Counted from the first letter of the stretch, positions 34,705-44,449 are shown. The stretch is DNA of 47,265 bases from Streptosporangiales bacterium (GCA_009379825.1 WHTA01000044.1:1-47265), one strand, 5' to 3'. Program-made: numbers and translations. The notes: generated by a model from the letters alone, not told the origin.

Positions 34705-35478
34705 GTGAGCATCGACTACGAGGTCGCCGACGGCATCGCGACGATCGTGATGAACCGTCCGGAGCGGCTGAACGCACTCGACGCCGAGGCGTACACCGCA
34801 CTGTCGGCGGCCTGGCAGCGTGCACGCGACGACCAGGATGTCCGGGTCGTCATCATCACCGGCGCCGGCGAGAAGTCGTTCACGACCGGCGCGGACCTGA
34901 AGAGCTTCGTCGGCAACCCGCCGGGGCTGGAGGAGTTCTGGCTCACTCAGAAGGACCAGCTGCTCAACCGCGGGCTGGAGTTCTGGAAGCCGGTGATCGC
35001 CGCCGTCAACGGCTACTGCCTCGGCGGCGGCATGACCCTGCTGCTCGCCACCGACCTGCGCATCGCGGCGTCGCACGCCACGTTCAGCCTGGCGGAGGTC
35101 AAGCGCGGCGTGCTGCCGGCCAACGGCGGCACCCAACGGGTGGTGAAGCAGCTGCCGCACGCGATCGCCATGGAGATGCTGCTGACCGGCGACTCGATCT
35201 CGGCCGAGCGCGCGGAGCGGTGGGGGCTGGTCAACGAGGTGGTGCCCGCCGGCGACCTGATGGCCACCGCGCGGGCGTACGCCGAGCGGGTCGCGAAGAA
35301 CGCGCCGCTCGCCCTGCAGGCGATCAAGGAGCTGGCGCTACGTTCGTCCGACCTCGACCTGGCCGGCGGGCTGCGGATGGAGCAGGCGCTCAGCCGGCTG
35401 CTGAAGTTCACCGACGACGCCAAGGAGGGCCCGGCCGCCTTCCAGGAGAAGCGCCCGCCGAACTTCACCGGCCGCTGA
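34705..35478 (+). CDS. Enoyl-CoA hydratase/isomerase (crotonase family)
   Basis: This 257-residue crotonase-fold protein starts at GTG behind AAGGGG. It has the oxyanion-hole segments EKSFTTGADLKSF and GYCLGGGMTLLLATDLRIA, and the active-site stretch AEVKRGVLPANGGTQRVVKQL, in which a catalytic Glu position is retained. It would hydrate the enoyl-CoA made by the dehydrogenase. It is the last gene of the importer operon; a 280-base gap follows. Confidence 0.9.
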   Translation: MSIDYEVADGIATIVMNRPERLNALDAEAYTALSAAWQRARDDQDVRVVIITGAGEKSFTTGADLKSFVGNPPGLEEFWLTQKDQLLNRGLEFWKPVIAAVNGYCLGGGMTLLLATDLRIAASHATFSLAEVKRGVLPANGGTQRVVKQLPHAIAMEMLLTGDSISAERAERWGLVNEVVPAGDLMATARAYAERVAKNAPLALQAIKELALRSSDLDLAGGLRMEQALSRLLKFTDDAKEGPAAFQEKRPPNFTGR

Positions 35479-35505
35479 CCCACCGCGGTCGCGGCAACCG
35501 CACCC

Positions 35506-35533
35506 TTGTGTCATGGCGTTCACCGCGTAGAAT
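35506..35533 (+). promoter_or_regulatory. Candidate promoter of the formate dehydrogenase operon
   Basis: TTGTGT (35506-35511) and TAGAAT (35528-35533) are separated by 16 bases, in an otherwise gene-free gap before fdsG. The remaining 200 bases to the gene are leader with no feature I can name. Confidence 0.35.
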
Positions 35534-35759
35534 CTCGTGGCGAATGATGACGGCACCGGAGCCGGCGCCGGAAAGCTCAGTATCTGGGACTTTTCGGCTC
35601 ACGATATGGGAATCCCCTGCGCCGGCGGGGGCCGCGATGCGACTTGCGCAAAGAGTCGTGCCACGGGTCGGTGCCGGCCGTTATTCTGCAGACAATGGCG
35701 TCTCTCGCCGAAGGATGCCAGCCTGGCCGCCTGCGGTGTGAAGGTGGGTGGAAGCGGTC

Positions 35760-36242
35760 GTGACGGCCGATCGGAGCAACGAGTCATTCGACGACAGGGT
35801 ACGTGCGGTCGTCGCTGCCCACCGCGGCGAACGCGGTGCGCTGCTGCCCGTCCTGCACGGCATCCAGGACGAGTTCGGGCACGTCGACCCCGCCGTGGTG
35901 CCGATCCTCGCCGAGGAGCTCAACCTCTCCCGCGCGGACGTGCACGGAGTGGTCACCTTCTACCACGACTTCCGCGACCGCCCGCCCGGCCAGAGCACCG
36001 TACGCATCTGCCGCGCGGAGGCCTGCCAGTCGGTCGGCGCCGAGGCGCTGGTGGCGCACGCCAGGCGCTCCCTGGGCGTCGAGCTCGGTGACACCACCGC
36101 CGACGGGCGGGTGACCGTCGACCAGGTGTTCTGCCTGGGCAACTGCGCGCTCGGCCCCTCGGTACAGGTCGACGGCACCATGTACGGCCGGGTGGACGCC
36201 GCCCGCTTCGACTCCCTCGTCGGCAAGGCGGTGGCGCCATGA
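35760..36242 (+). CDS. fdsG: NAD-dependent formate dehydrogenase gamma subunit
   Basis: This 160-residue NuoE-like subunit carries one [2Fe-2S] cluster on four cysteines: CRAEAC (two Cys five apart) and CLGNC (two Cys four apart), in RICRAEACQSVGAEAL and QVFCLGNCALGPSVQV. The N-terminal helical bundle HRGERGALLPVLHGIQDEFGHVD is typical. GTG codons at 35748 and 35760 both have purine-rich leaders; I chose 35760. It passes electrons between FdsB and FdsA and overlaps fdsB by ATGA. Confidence 0.9.
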   Translation: MTADRSNESFDDRVRAVVAAHRGERGALLPVLHGIQDEFGHVDPAVVPILAEELNLSRADVHGVVTFYHDFRDRPPGQSTVRICRAEACQSVGAEALVAHARRSLGVELGDTTADGRVTVDQVFCLGNCALGPSVQVDGTMYGRVDAARFDSLVGKAVAP

Positions 36243-37804
36243 CCACGGTCTACGTCCCGCGCGACTCGTCCGCCCGCTCGGTCGGTGCCGACGAGGTCGC
36301 AGCCGCCGTCGAACGCGCCGCCGCCGCTGCCGGCCGCGACGTCAAGGTCGTACGCAACGGCAGCCGCGGCATGCTCTGGCTGGAGCCGCTGGTCGAGGTC
36401 GTCGTCGACGGCGTACGCGTCGGGTACGGCCCGGTCGCCCCCGGCGACGTGGACGACCTGGTCGCCGCGGGCATGCTCGACGGCGCCGAGCACGCACTGC
36501 GCCTCGGACCGGTCGAGGAGCTACCCTGGCTACGCGACCAGACCAGGCTCACCTTCGCCAGGGTCGGCGTCATCGACCCGCTTTCGCTGGACGACTACGT
36601 CGCCGCCGGTGGGCTCGACGGGCTCCGTACGGCACTGTCCATGGCACCGGCGGACGTGGTGGCCGCGGTGACCGACTCCGGGCTGCGCGGCCGCGGCGGT
36701 GCCGGCTTCCCCGCCGGCATCAAGTGGAAGACCGTACTCGACACCCCAGGTGAGCTGAAGTTCATCTGCTGCAACGCCGACGAGGGCGACAGCGGCACGT
36801 TCGCCGACCGGATGCTGATGGAAGGCGACCCGTTCACGCTCATCGAGGGCATGGCGATCTCCGCACACGCCGTCGGCGCCACCGAGGGCTACATCTACAT
36901 CAGGTCCGAGTACCCCGACGCCGTCGCCACACTGCAGCGGGCGATCGATATCGCGTACGCGCGCGGGGTGCTCGGCGAACGCATCCTCGACTCCGAGCTG
37001 CACTTCGACCTCTACGTACGGGTGGGCGCGGGCGCGTACATCTGCGGCGAAGAGACGTCGATGCTGGAGAGCCTCGAGGGCAAGCGCGGCATGATCAGGT
37101 ACAAGCCGCCGCTGCCCGCCATCGAGGGGTTGTTCGGCAAGCCGACAGTGGTCAACAACGTGCTGACCCTGGGCAGCGTGCCGACGATCATGGCCGAGGG
37201 TGCCGCCGCGTACGCCGAGCTCGGGGTCGAGCGTTCGCGCGGCACCCAGGTCTTCCAGCTGGCCGGCAACATCGCCCACGGCGGGGTGTTCGAGACCGCG
37301 TTCGGCATCACCCTGGGCGAGCTGGTCAACGGCTACGGCGGCGGCACCAGGTCGGGCCGGCCGGTGAAGGCCGTACAGGTCGGCGGCCCGCTCGGCTCGT
37401 ACGTGCCGACGTCGCGGTTCGACCTGCCGATGGACTACGAGGCGTTCGCCGCCGCGGACGCGATGATCGGGCACGGCGGCGTCGTGGTGTTCGACGACAC
37501 CGCCGACATGGCGAAGCAGGCGCGGTTCGCCATGGAGTTCTGCGCCGAGGAGTCGTGCGGCAAGTGCACACCGTGCCGGGTGGGCTCGGTGCGCGGTGTC
37601 GAGGTGATCGACAAGATCGTCGCCGGCGAGAACCGCGACGAGAACCTGGTGCTGCTAGACGACCTCTGCGGCCTGATGACCGAGGGGTCGCTGTGCGCGA
37701 TGGGCGGGCTCACCCCGATGCCCGTGAAGAGCGCGCTCGAGAACTTCGAGGAAGACTTCCTCGGCAACGGCCGAACCGAATCGGTGACGGAGGCCAATCC
37801 ATGA
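36239..37804 (+). CDS. fdsB: NAD-dependent formate dehydrogenase beta subunit
   Basis: This 521-residue subunit is NuoF-like. The first 110 residues are a thioredoxin-like domain. Then come GLRGRGGAGFPAGIKW (NADH/FMN loop), CNADEGDSGTFADR, GAGAYICGEETSMLESLEG and the [4Fe-4S] motif ESCGKCTPCRVGS with a fourth Cys in DDLCGLM. It holds FMN and reduces NAD with electrons from formate. It overlaps both neighbours, as expected for a tightly coupled fds operon. Confidence 0.93.
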   Translation: MTTVYVPRDSSARSVGADEVAAAVERAAAAAGRDVKVVRNGSRGMLWLEPLVEVVVDGVRVGYGPVAPGDVDDLVAAGMLDGAEHALRLGPVEELPWLRDQTRLTFARVGVIDPLSLDDYVAAGGLDGLRTALSMAPADVVAAVTDSGLRGRGGAGFPAGIKWKTVLDTPGELKFICCNADEGDSGTFADRMLMEGDPFTLIEGMAISAHAVGATEGYIYIRSEYPDAVATLQRAIDIAYARGVLGERILDSELHFDLYVRVGAGAYICGEETSMLESLEGKRGMIRYKPPLPAIEGLFGKPTVVNNVLTLGSVPTIMAEGAAAYAELGVERSRGTQVFQLAGNIAHGGVFETAFGITLGELVNGYGGGTRSGRPVKAVQVGGPLGSYVPTSRFDLPMDYEAFAAADAMIGHGGVVVFDDTADMAKQARFAMEFCAEESCGKCTPCRVGSVRGVEVIDKIVAGENRDENLVLLDDLCGLMTEGSLCAMGGLTPMPVKSALENFEEDFLGNGRTESVTEANP

Positions 37805-40620
37805 CGGTCATGAAGGACAGCGACCTCGGTACCCCGGCGAGCACCGCCGAGTCGACGGTCGAGGTGGAGATCGACGGTCGACAGGTCAGCGTGCCCGAAA
37901 GTACGTCCGTGATGCGCGCGGCCGCGCTCGCCGGTGTCGACGTGCCGAAGCTGTGTGCCACCGACTCGCTGAAGGCGTTCGGCTCCTGTCGCCTTTGCCT
38001 GGTGGAGATCGACGGCCAGCGCGGCACACCCGCGTCGTGCACCACCCCCGTACGTGACGGCATGAACGTCACCACGAAGACGTCGAAGCTCGACAAGCTC
38101 CGCCAGGGCGTGATGGAGCTGTACCTCTCCGACCACCCGGAGGACTGCTCGGGTTGCGGCGAGGGTGGCGACTGCGAGATCCAGGATCGGGCCCGCGAGG
38201 TGGGCCTGGTGAACATGCGGTACGGCCACGACGGCGAGAACCACCTGCACGACGAGGTCGACGACAGCAACCCGTACTTCACCTACGACCCGAGCAAGTG
38301 CATCGTCTGCTCCCGTTGCGTACGTGCGTGCGACGAGACCCAGGGCACGTTCGCCCTGACCATCGAGGGGCGCGGCTTCGACTCGCGGGTCGCGGCGAGC
38401 GCCGGCGACTCGTTCATGAACTCTGAGTGCGTCTCCTGCGGTGCCTGCGTGCAGGCCTGCCCCACCGACTCGCTGCTGGAGAAGTCGGTGATCGACCTCG
38501 GCATGCCCACCCGCAGCGTCGAGACCACCTGCGCGTACTGCGGTGTCGGCTGCTCGTTCCGCGCCGAGCTGCGCGGCGACGAGGTCGTCCGCATGGTGCC
38601 GTCGAAGCAGGGTGGCGCGAACGAGGGGCACTCCTGCGTCAAGGGCAGGTTCGCGTACGGCTACGCGACGCACAGCGACCGCCAGCTCGACCCGATGATG
38701 CGCGACTCGATCGACGACGAGTGGCGGCAGGTGTCCTGGGACGAGGCGATCTCGTTCGTCGCCACCAGGATGCGCGACATCCAGGACAGCTACGGCATGG
38801 GCGCCATCGGTGGCATCACCTCTTCCCGGTGCACAAACGAAGAGGTCTACGCGGTGCAGAAGATGGTTCGCGCCGCGTTCGGCAACAACAACGTGGACAC
38901 CTGTGCGCGGGTGTGCCACTCGCCGACGGGTTACGGGCTGAAGCAGACGTTCGGCACGTCCGCGGGCACGCAGGACTTCCGCTCGGTCGCCAAGGCCGAC
39001 GTCATCATGCTGATCGGCGCCAACCCGACCGACGGCCACCCGGTGTTCGCTTCCAGGATGAAGCGCCGGCTGCGCGAGGGCGCGAAGCTCATCGTCGTAG
39101 ACCCGCGCCGCATCGACCTGGTGAAGTCACCGCACGTCGAGGCCGCGCACCACCTGCCGCTGCGGCCCGGCACCAACGTCGCGGTCGTGAACGCGATCGC
39201 GCACGTCGCGGTGACCGAGGGTCTGGTCGACCGGGAGTTCGTCGAGGAGCGCTGCGAGGACTACGACACCTGGGCGGAGTTCATCGCCAGGCCGGAGAAC
39301 AGCCCGGAAGCGATCGAGGAGATCAGCGGCGTACCCGCCGCGGACCTACGGGCGGCGGCCAGGCTCTACGCCACGGCCCCGAACTCGGCGATCTACTACG
39401 GCCTCGGCGTCACCGAGCACAGCCAGGGCTCCACCATGGTGATGGGCATGGCCAACCTCGCGATGGCCACCGGCAACATCGGCAGGGAGGGCGTCGGCGT
39501 CAACCCGTTGCGCGGACAGAACAACGTGCAGGGCTCCTGCGACATGGGGTCGTTCCCGCACGAGCTGCCTGGCTACCGGCACGTCTCCGACGACTCCGTA
39601 CGAGACATCTACGAAAGCTTGTGGCACAAGGAGATCCTGCCCGAGCCTGGCCTGCGGATCCCCAACATGTTCGACGCCGCCATCGACGGCTCGTTCCGCG
39701 CGCTGTTCGTCCAGGGCGAGGACATCGCGCAGTCCGACCCGAACACCAAGCACGTCGTCGCGGCACTGTCGAACCTCGACCTGCTGGTCGTCCAGGATCT
39801 CTTCCTGAACGAGACCGCCAAGTACGCGCACGTGTTCCTACCCGGCACGTCGTTCCTGGAGAAGGACGGCACGTTCACCAACGCCGAGCGCAGGATCAAC
39901 CGGGTGCGCCCGGTGATGGCCGCAAAGTGTGGCAAGGACGAGTGGCAGGTCGCCTGCGAGATCGCACAGGCGATGGGCTACGACATGCACTATGGCCACT
40001 CGCGCGAGATCATGGACGAGATCGCCGCGACGACACCGACGTTCGCCGGCGTCTCGTTCGACAAGCTCGATCGGCTGGGTAGCGTGCAGTGGCCGTGCAA
40101 CGACAAGGCCCCAGAGGGCACCCCGGTCATGCACATCGGCGAGTTCGTCCGCGGCAAGGGGAAGTTCATCCCGACCGCGTTCGTGCCGACCGAGGAGCGC
40201 AGCACGCGGAAGTTCCCGCTGATCCTCACGACCGGGCGCATCCTGTCGCAGTACAACGTGGGCGCGCAGACCAGGCGTACGGACAACGTGACCTGGCACC
40301 ACGAAGACGTGCTGGAGATCCACCCGCACGACGCGGAGGACCGCGGCATCAACGACGGCGATCCGGTCACGCTGGCCAGCCGGGTCGGCGAGACCACGCT
40401 GCACGCGAAGATCGCGGACCGGATGCCGGTGGGCGTCGTCTACACGACCTTCCACTTCCCCGTCACCGGCGCGAACGTGGTCACGACCGAGCACTCGGAC
40501 TGGGCGACCAACTGTCCCGAGTACAAGGTGACGGCGGTGCAGGTCGGCCTCGCCAGCCCGAGAGCACAGCAGCCGGCACACGAGGCCGAGGTCGACGTGC
40601 CCGCGGCGTTGGTGGATTGA
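37801..40620 (+). CDS. fdsA: NAD-dependent formate dehydrogenase alpha subunit (Mo/W-bisMGD, Cys type)
   Basis: This 939-residue catalytic subunit begins with NuoG-like iron-sulfur domains: a [2Fe-2S] site (FGSCRLCLVEI), the His-Cys site (EDCSGCGEGGDCEIQD) and two ferredoxin-type clusters (CIVCSRCVRAC and CVSCGACVQAC). The molybdopterin domain follows with its own [4Fe-4S] site (CAYCGVGC). The metal-ligand position reads CARVCHSPTGYG with a TGC codon, so it is cysteine and not selenocysteine, although the host encodes selenoprotein machinery. NPLRGQNNVQGSCDMG is the usual formate dehydrogenase motif. It oxidises formate to CO2 in the cytoplasm. Confidence 0.94.
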   Translation: MTVMKDSDLGTPASTAESTVEVEIDGRQVSVPESTSVMRAAALAGVDVPKLCATDSLKAFGSCRLCLVEIDGQRGTPASCTTPVRDGMNVTTKTSKLDKLRQGVMELYLSDHPEDCSGCGEGGDCEIQDRAREVGLVNMRYGHDGENHLHDEVDDSNPYFTYDPSKCIVCSRCVRACDETQGTFALTIEGRGFDSRVAASAGDSFMNSECVSCGACVQACPTDSLLEKSVIDLGMPTRSVETTCAYCGVGCSFRAELRGDEVVRMVPSKQGGANEGHSCVKGRFAYGYATHSDRQLDPMMRDSIDDEWRQVSWDEAISFVATRMRDIQDSYGMGAIGGITSSRCTNEEVYAVQKMVRAAFGNNNVDTCARVCHSPTGYGLKQTFGTSAGTQDFRSVAKADVIMLIGANPTDGHPVFASRMKRRLREGAKLIVVDPRRIDLVKSPHVEAAHHLPLRPGTNVAVVNAIAHVAVTEGLVDREFVEERCEDYDTWAEFIARPENSPEAIEEISGVPAADLRAAARLYATAPNSAIYYGLGVTEHSQGSTMVMGMANLAMATGNIGREGVGVNPLRGQNNVQGSCDMGSFPHELPGYRHVSDDSVRDIYESLWHKEILPEPGLRIPNMFDAAIDGSFRALFVQGEDIAQSDPNTKHVVAALSNLDLLVVQDLFLNETAKYAHVFLPGTSFLEKDGTFTNAERRINRVRPVMAAKCGKDEWQVACEIAQAMGYDMHYGHSREIMDEIAATTPTFAGVSFDKLDRLGSVQWPCNDKAPEGTPVMHIGEFVRGKGKFIPTAFVPTEERSTRKFPLILTTGRILSQYNVGAQTRRTDNVTWHHEDVLEIHPHDAEDRGINDGDPVTLASRVGETTLHAKIADRMPVGVVYTTFHFPVTGANVVTTEHSDWATNCPEYKVTAVQVGLASPRAQQPAHEAEVDVPAALVD

Positions 40621-40627
40621 GGCCGCG

Positions 40628-40840
40628 GTGACGATCGCGACTCAGGTGCGGCTGGCAAACGACATCGCCGTCCAGTTCCACCACCTGCCCCCGGACGCGG
40701 CCGCGAAGGCGATCGCGAACCACATCAGGCAGTTCTGGGAACGCCGGATGCGCCAGCAGCTGGTCGAGCACGTAGCATCCGGCGACGTCGACGACCTCGA
40801 CCCACTAGTGGTCGACGCCGCCCGTCTGCTCGACGGCTGA
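40628..40840 (+). CDS. fdsD: Formate dehydrogenase delta subunit
   Basis: This 70-residue protein starts at GTG, eight bases after fdsA, and has the FdsD pattern: LANDIAVQFHHLPPDAAAKAIANHIRQFWERRMRQQL followed by an acidic stretch and DPLVVDAARLL. FdsD is a small accessory subunit needed for stable or fully active Fds enzymes. It closes the operon; fdsC (sulfur transfer) is not in the window. Confidence 0.88.
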   Translation: MTIATQVRLANDIAVQFHHLPPDAAAKAIANHIRQFWERRMRQQLVEHVASGDVDDLDPLVVDAARLLDG

Positions 40841-40848
40841 CCTGCCGG

Positions 40849-41103
40849 CTACTTGTGCTTGAAGTAGACGAACAGCCGGCCGTGGTTCTTGGCGTCCTTG
40901 TCCACGCGGTGGTACCTGGCCTTGACGTCCTTGCGGTCGAGGAACCGTAGGACCTTCTTCTTCAGCTGTCCCGAGCCCTTGCCGGGGATGATCTCCACGA
41001 CGGGCGCCTTCTTCTCGATCGCCTCGTCGATGATCTGCTCGAGTGCACGGTCGATCTCGTGGCCGCGGTTGTAGATGTCGTGTAGGTCGAGCTTCAGCTT
41101 CAC
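40849..41103 (-). CDS. Smr-domain protein
   Basis: This 84-residue stand-alone Smr domain has LKLDLHDIYNRGHEIDRALEQII (the LDLH element) and EIIPGKGSGQLKKKVLRFLD (the GKGSG loop of Smr nucleases). The GTG start at 41103 has GGGAGG nine bases upstream. Smr domains nick or cleave structured nucleic acids, and small actinobacterial members are widespread with unclear roles. It converges with fdsD and diverges from the methyltransferase gene. Confidence 0.85.
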   Translation of the reverse strand: MKLKLDLHDIYNRGHEIDRALEQIIDEAIEKKAPVVEIIPGKGSGQLKKKVLRFLDRKDVKARYHRVDKDAKNHGRLFVYFKHK

Positions 41104-41148
41104 CGTACGAGCCTCCCATGACGCGCCAGAACGCGCCACACTGTCGGG

Positions 41149-41823
41149 ATGACCATGCAGCCAGACACCCCGGCGCAGCGGCAGGCGGCGGCCTTCGACC
41201 AGATCGGCGCCAGGTACGACGAGGCGTTCCCCCACAAGCAGGGCCAGCTCGAGGCGGGCGACTGGCTTGCCACACAACTACCCGCCGGTGGCCGGGTGCT
41301 GGACGCCGGCTGCGGCACCGGCGTGCCCACGGCGCGGCGTCTGCACGAGGCCGGTCACGCGGTGACCGGCGTGGACATCTCCGCGGGGATGCTCGACCTG
41401 GCCAGGCAGAACGTACCTGACGCCGACTTCCGGCAGCTCGACGTGCTCGACCTGGACGCTTCGCTCGGCACCTTCGACGCGGTCGTGGCGTTCTTCGCGC
41501 TGCTCATGCTGCTCCGCGCGGACGTACCGACGGCACTGCAGCGGCTGCGCGACGTGCTCTCACCCGGCGGGCTGCTTGCGCTCGCCATGGTGGAGGCCGA
41601 CCTCGACGACGTCCCGATCCCGTTCCTCGGCAACACGTTGCGCGTCACCGGCTATCCACGCGACGAGCTGTGCGCACTGGTGACCGCGGCCGGCTTCGAC
41701 GTCCTCGACCTGCGCGAGTACGCGTACGAACCGGCCACGCCGGACGCACCGCCCGAGGTGCAGCTGTTCCTCTACTGCCGCCGCGCCGAGGCGGCCAACC
41801 GTAGCTCCAGCATGTCCACGTAG
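41149..41823 (+). CDS. Class I SAM-dependent methyltransferase
   Basis: This 224-residue methyltransferase has the SAM-binding motif GRVLDAGCGTGVPTARRLHEAG (motif I), VTGVDISAGMLDLARQN (acidic ribose contact), FRQLDVLDLDASLGTFDAVVAFFAL and LSPGGLLALAMVEADLDD. It resembles ubiquinone/menaquinone-type or small-molecule methyltransferases; the substrate cannot be read. Its end overlaps the convergent TetR gene by 52 bases. Confidence 0.87.
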   Translation: MTMQPDTPAQRQAAAFDQIGARYDEAFPHKQGQLEAGDWLATQLPAGGRVLDAGCGTGVPTARRLHEAGHAVTGVDISAGMLDLARQNVPDADFRQLDVLDLDASLGTFDAVVAFFALLMLLRADVPTALQRLRDVLSPGGLLALAMVEADLDDVPIPFLGNTLRVTGYPRDELCALVTAAGFDVLDLREYAYEPATPDAPPEVQLFLYCRRAEAANRSSSMST

Positions 41824-42377
41824 TGGTCGATCGCTGCCTGCACCGCGGTCCGGTCGCCGGTGGCGAGCAGGTCGAGCAGCAGCCCGCGGGTGACGGCGAC
41901 CTGCAGCCGTGCCTGCGCCTGCGCGGTCTCCGGGTCGAAGCCGGCGCGCTCGCACAGCTCGGTCAGCGGCGGCAGCCACGACGCCACGATCCCGTCGAGC
42001 AGCGGCGCGGCCGCCGGGTCGCCCTGCAGCGCCCGGCCGTAGAGCTCGAAGAACAGCCGCTCGTACGGCGCCTGCGACGTGTCCACGAAGCGGCGCCACA
42101 GCCTGCGCATCACGTCGAGCGGCTCCTCGTCGCCGGCCCCCTGCAGCAGCTCGGCGAACGCGGCGCGCTGCCGCTGCTCCACCGCGCGCACGACCTCGAC
42201 CAGCAACCCGTCCCGCGACCCGAAGTGGTAGATCAGCATCCGGTGGCTGGTGCCGAGCGCGGTCGCGAGCTGCCGCAGGCTTACCGCGCCGAGCCCGTGC
42301 TCGGCGACGTACGCGGTGGCGGCCGCAAGCAACCGCTCCCGCGGCGACCCGGCTGCGGAGGTAGGCATGTACCACAT
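41772..42377 (-). CDS. TetR-family repressor, BetI-like by context
   Basis: This 201-residue repressor has an N-terminal TetR helix-turn-helix (LLAAATAYVAEHGLGAVSLRQLATALG, then TSHRMLIYHFGSRDGLLVEVV) and a helical ligand domain. The starts at 42377 and 42368 are both ATG. Its start region contains the palindrome TGTACC-N4-GGTACA, which recurs twice before the SRPBCC gene beside betA, so it probably represses itself and the choline genes, as BetI does in other bacteria. BetI identity rests on neighbours, not on clear sequence kinship. Confidence 0.85.
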   Translation of the reverse strand: MWYMPTSAAGSPRERLLAAATAYVAEHGLGAVSLRQLATALGTSHRMLIYHFGSRDGLLVEVVRAVEQRQRAAFAELLQGAGDEEPLDVMRRLWRRFVDTSQAPYERLFFELYGRALQGDPAAAPLLDGIVASWLPPLTELCERAGFDPETAQAQARLQVAVTRGLLLDLLATGDRTAVQAAIDHYVDMLELRLAASARRQ

Positions 42378-42383
42378 GGTACA
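42368..42383. promoter_or_regulatory. TetR operator at its own start
   Basis: TGTACCACATGGTACA has perfect 6-bp inverted arms (TGTACC/GGTACA) around ACAT and overlaps the tetR start codons. The same 16-bp design occurs twice at 46352-46383. Confidence 0.65.
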
Positions 42384-42412
42384 GACCCGCCGGGGAACGC
42401 GGCCGGTAAGCG

Positions 42413-44449
42413 TCAGCCGATGCCTTCCCGGTGCAGCCGGGCGAACTCCAGATGCCGCTCGTACTGGTCGAGGATGTCGTCCATCAGCTGACCGTGCGTA
42501 TAGCCCATCACGTCGTAGTCTTGGCCACCCTCGGTCAGGTGCACCTCGAGCCGATAGTAGAAGTTGCTGCCGGGCTGGAACCGAACTCCGTACGACGGGA
42601 TACCGCACTTCTGCGGTGAGATCCGGTAGACGAACGGCGGTTCCTCGCCCAGGCCCGCCCGCAGCTCGACGTACGCGGCGTCCTGGTCGCCCGTCCCGTC
42701 GTGCACGGTTGCCTCGACGCCGTGCTCGCGCAGCTCGTCGGTGACCTGAGAGACCGCGGGAAGCGCGGTCGCGCCGAGGAACTGCACTGCTGCCGCATAG
42801 GTGGGGAAGTCCATGCTGCGCCGCAGTCGCCGCCGCCATTCTCCGGTGGGCGCCCGGTCGGCACCGTCGGTGCCGCGCCCGGACAGCGAGCCGGGCAGGC
42901 TGCGCTGGTGGCTGTCCGCGCGGTACCCCTCCACGCGTAGCGCCTTGTACAGACCGAGCATGACCAGCACGAGCACGAACGCGAACGGCAGGCCCATGAT
43001 GATGGTGGCGTTCTGCAGTGCCGGCACCCCTCCGACGATCAGCATCGCCAGGGTGAGCAACCCGGTGGCCGTGGCCCAGAAGATGCGCAGCGGTGGAGGA
43101 GCGTCGTCCTGCGGGGTCTTCCGGTACGAGGTGAGGTCGCCCATCACCAGCGCACCGGAGTCGGCGGACGTGACGTAGAACAACAGCCCGACGAACGTCG
43201 CCACCGAGGCGACGACTCCGAACGCCGGGTACTCGGCCAGCAGGTCGTAGAACCCACGGGCGGGGTTGTCGACCGCCGTCTCGCCGAACCCCTCGTTCCC
43301 GCCCCGCACGACCGACAGAGCGCTGTTACCGAAGATCGACACCCACATGACGATGTAGAAGAACGGGATGGTGAGCGTTCCCACGACGAACTGGCGGATG
43401 GTGCGCCCACGGGAGATACGTGCCAGGAACAGCCCCACGAAGGAGGCCCAGGCGATCCACCACGCCCAGAAGAACAGGGTCCAGGTGTTGAGCCACGCCG
43501 TGGGTTGGGTGAAGGCGAAGGTCTCCAGCGTCTTGTCGGCGAAGGTGGCGACGTAGTTGCCGATGTCTTGCACGAACGCGTTGAGCAGGAAGGCGGTACG
43601 CCCACTGACCAGAAGGAAGAGTGCCAGCACGATCGCCAGCAGTACGTTGAGCTGGGACAGGCGACGGATGCCCCGGTCGACCCCGGTCACCGCGGAGACG
43701 GTGGCCATGATGATGGCGAGGACGACGAGGCCGGTCTGCGCACCCAGGCCCTCAGGGATACCGAACAGGGCCGTCAGCCCGTAGTTGAGCAACACCACAC
43801 CGATGCCCAGCGACGTCGCGATGCCGAAGATCGTGCCGAGCACGGCGGCCAGGTCGACGCCGTGCCCGAGGGGACCGTAGATGCGCCGGCCGGCAAGCGG
43901 ATAGAGCGCCGAGCGGATGCTCAACGGCAGGTTCATGCGGTACGCGAAGTAGGCCAACGCCATCCCCATCAACGCGTACATACCCCATCCGGTGATCCCG
44001 TAGTGGAACAACGTCCACACGGTGGCCTGCCTGGCGGCCTCCACGGTCTCGCCCTGACCCGCCGGCGGGTCGAGGTACTGCGTGACGGGTTCGGCGACCG
44101 AGAAGAACATCACGTCGGTACCAATACCGGCGGCGAACAGCATGGCGGCCCAGGAGAACGTGCCGAACTCGGGTTTGGAGTGCTGTGGCCCCAGCTTCGT
44201 CTTGCCGTATCGCGAGAACGCGAGGACCAGTACGAAGACGAGGATCACCGTCGCGAGCAGGATGTAGAACCAGCCGAACCAGCGCGACGCCCAACCCACG
44301 ACGACGCCTATCGCCGCGGCAGCAGCGCTCGGGGCGACCATCGACCAGACGGCGATCGCGAGGATACCGGCCGACGAGCCGACGAAGACGACCCAGTTGA
44401 CGCGAGTGGCGGGTTCGGTGGGCGGCGCGGCCTGTTCTGTCTGGCTCAT
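42413..44449 (-). CDS. betT: BCCT-family choline/betaine transporter
   Basis: This 678-residue BetT-like transporter has about 12 membrane helices, [44 protein letters not shown], and the substrate-site tryptophan stretch [22 protein letters not shown]. The C-terminal cytoplasmic domain of roughly 160 residues ([20 protein letters not shown] onward) is the osmosensing-type extension of long BetT proteins. It overlaps the betA-like stop by ATGA, so uptake and oxidation of choline are coupled. Confidence 0.9.
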   Translation of the reverse strand: MSQTEQAAPPTEPATRVNWVVFVGSSAGILAIAVWSMVAPSAAAAAIGVVVGWASRWFGWFYILLATVILVFVLVLAFSRYGKTKLGPQHSKPEFGTFSWAAMLFAAGIGTDVMFFSVAEPVTQYLDPPAGQGETVEAARQATVWTLFHYGITGWGMYALMGMALAYFAYRMNLPLSIRSALYPLAGRRIYGPLGHGVDLAAVLGTIFGIATSLGIGVVLLNYGLTALFGIPEGLGAQTGLVVLAIIMATVSAVTGVDRGIRRLSQLNVLLAIVLALFLLVSGRTAFLLNAFVQDIGNYVATFADKTLETFAFTQPTAWLNTWTLFFWAWWIAWASFVGLFLARISRGRTIRQFVVGTLTIPFFYIVMWVSIFGNSALSVVRGGNEGFGETAVDNPARGFYDLLAEYPAFGVVASVATFVGLLFYVTSADSGALVMGDLTSYRKTPQDDAPPPLRIFWATATGLLTLAMLIVGGVPALQNATIIMGLPFAFVLVLVMLGLYKALRVEGYRADSHQRSLPGSLSGRGTDGADRAPTGEWRRRLRRSMDFPTYAAAVQFLGATALPAVSQVTDELREHGVEATVHDGTGDQDAAYVELRAGLGEEPPFVYRISPQKCGIPSYGVRFQPGSNFYYRLEVHLTEGGQDYDVMGYTHGQLMDDILDQYERHLEFARLHREGIG

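Noticed and set aside
38900-38940. fdsA as a second selenoprotein
   Set aside because: The ligand codon is TGC and no in-frame UGA occurs.
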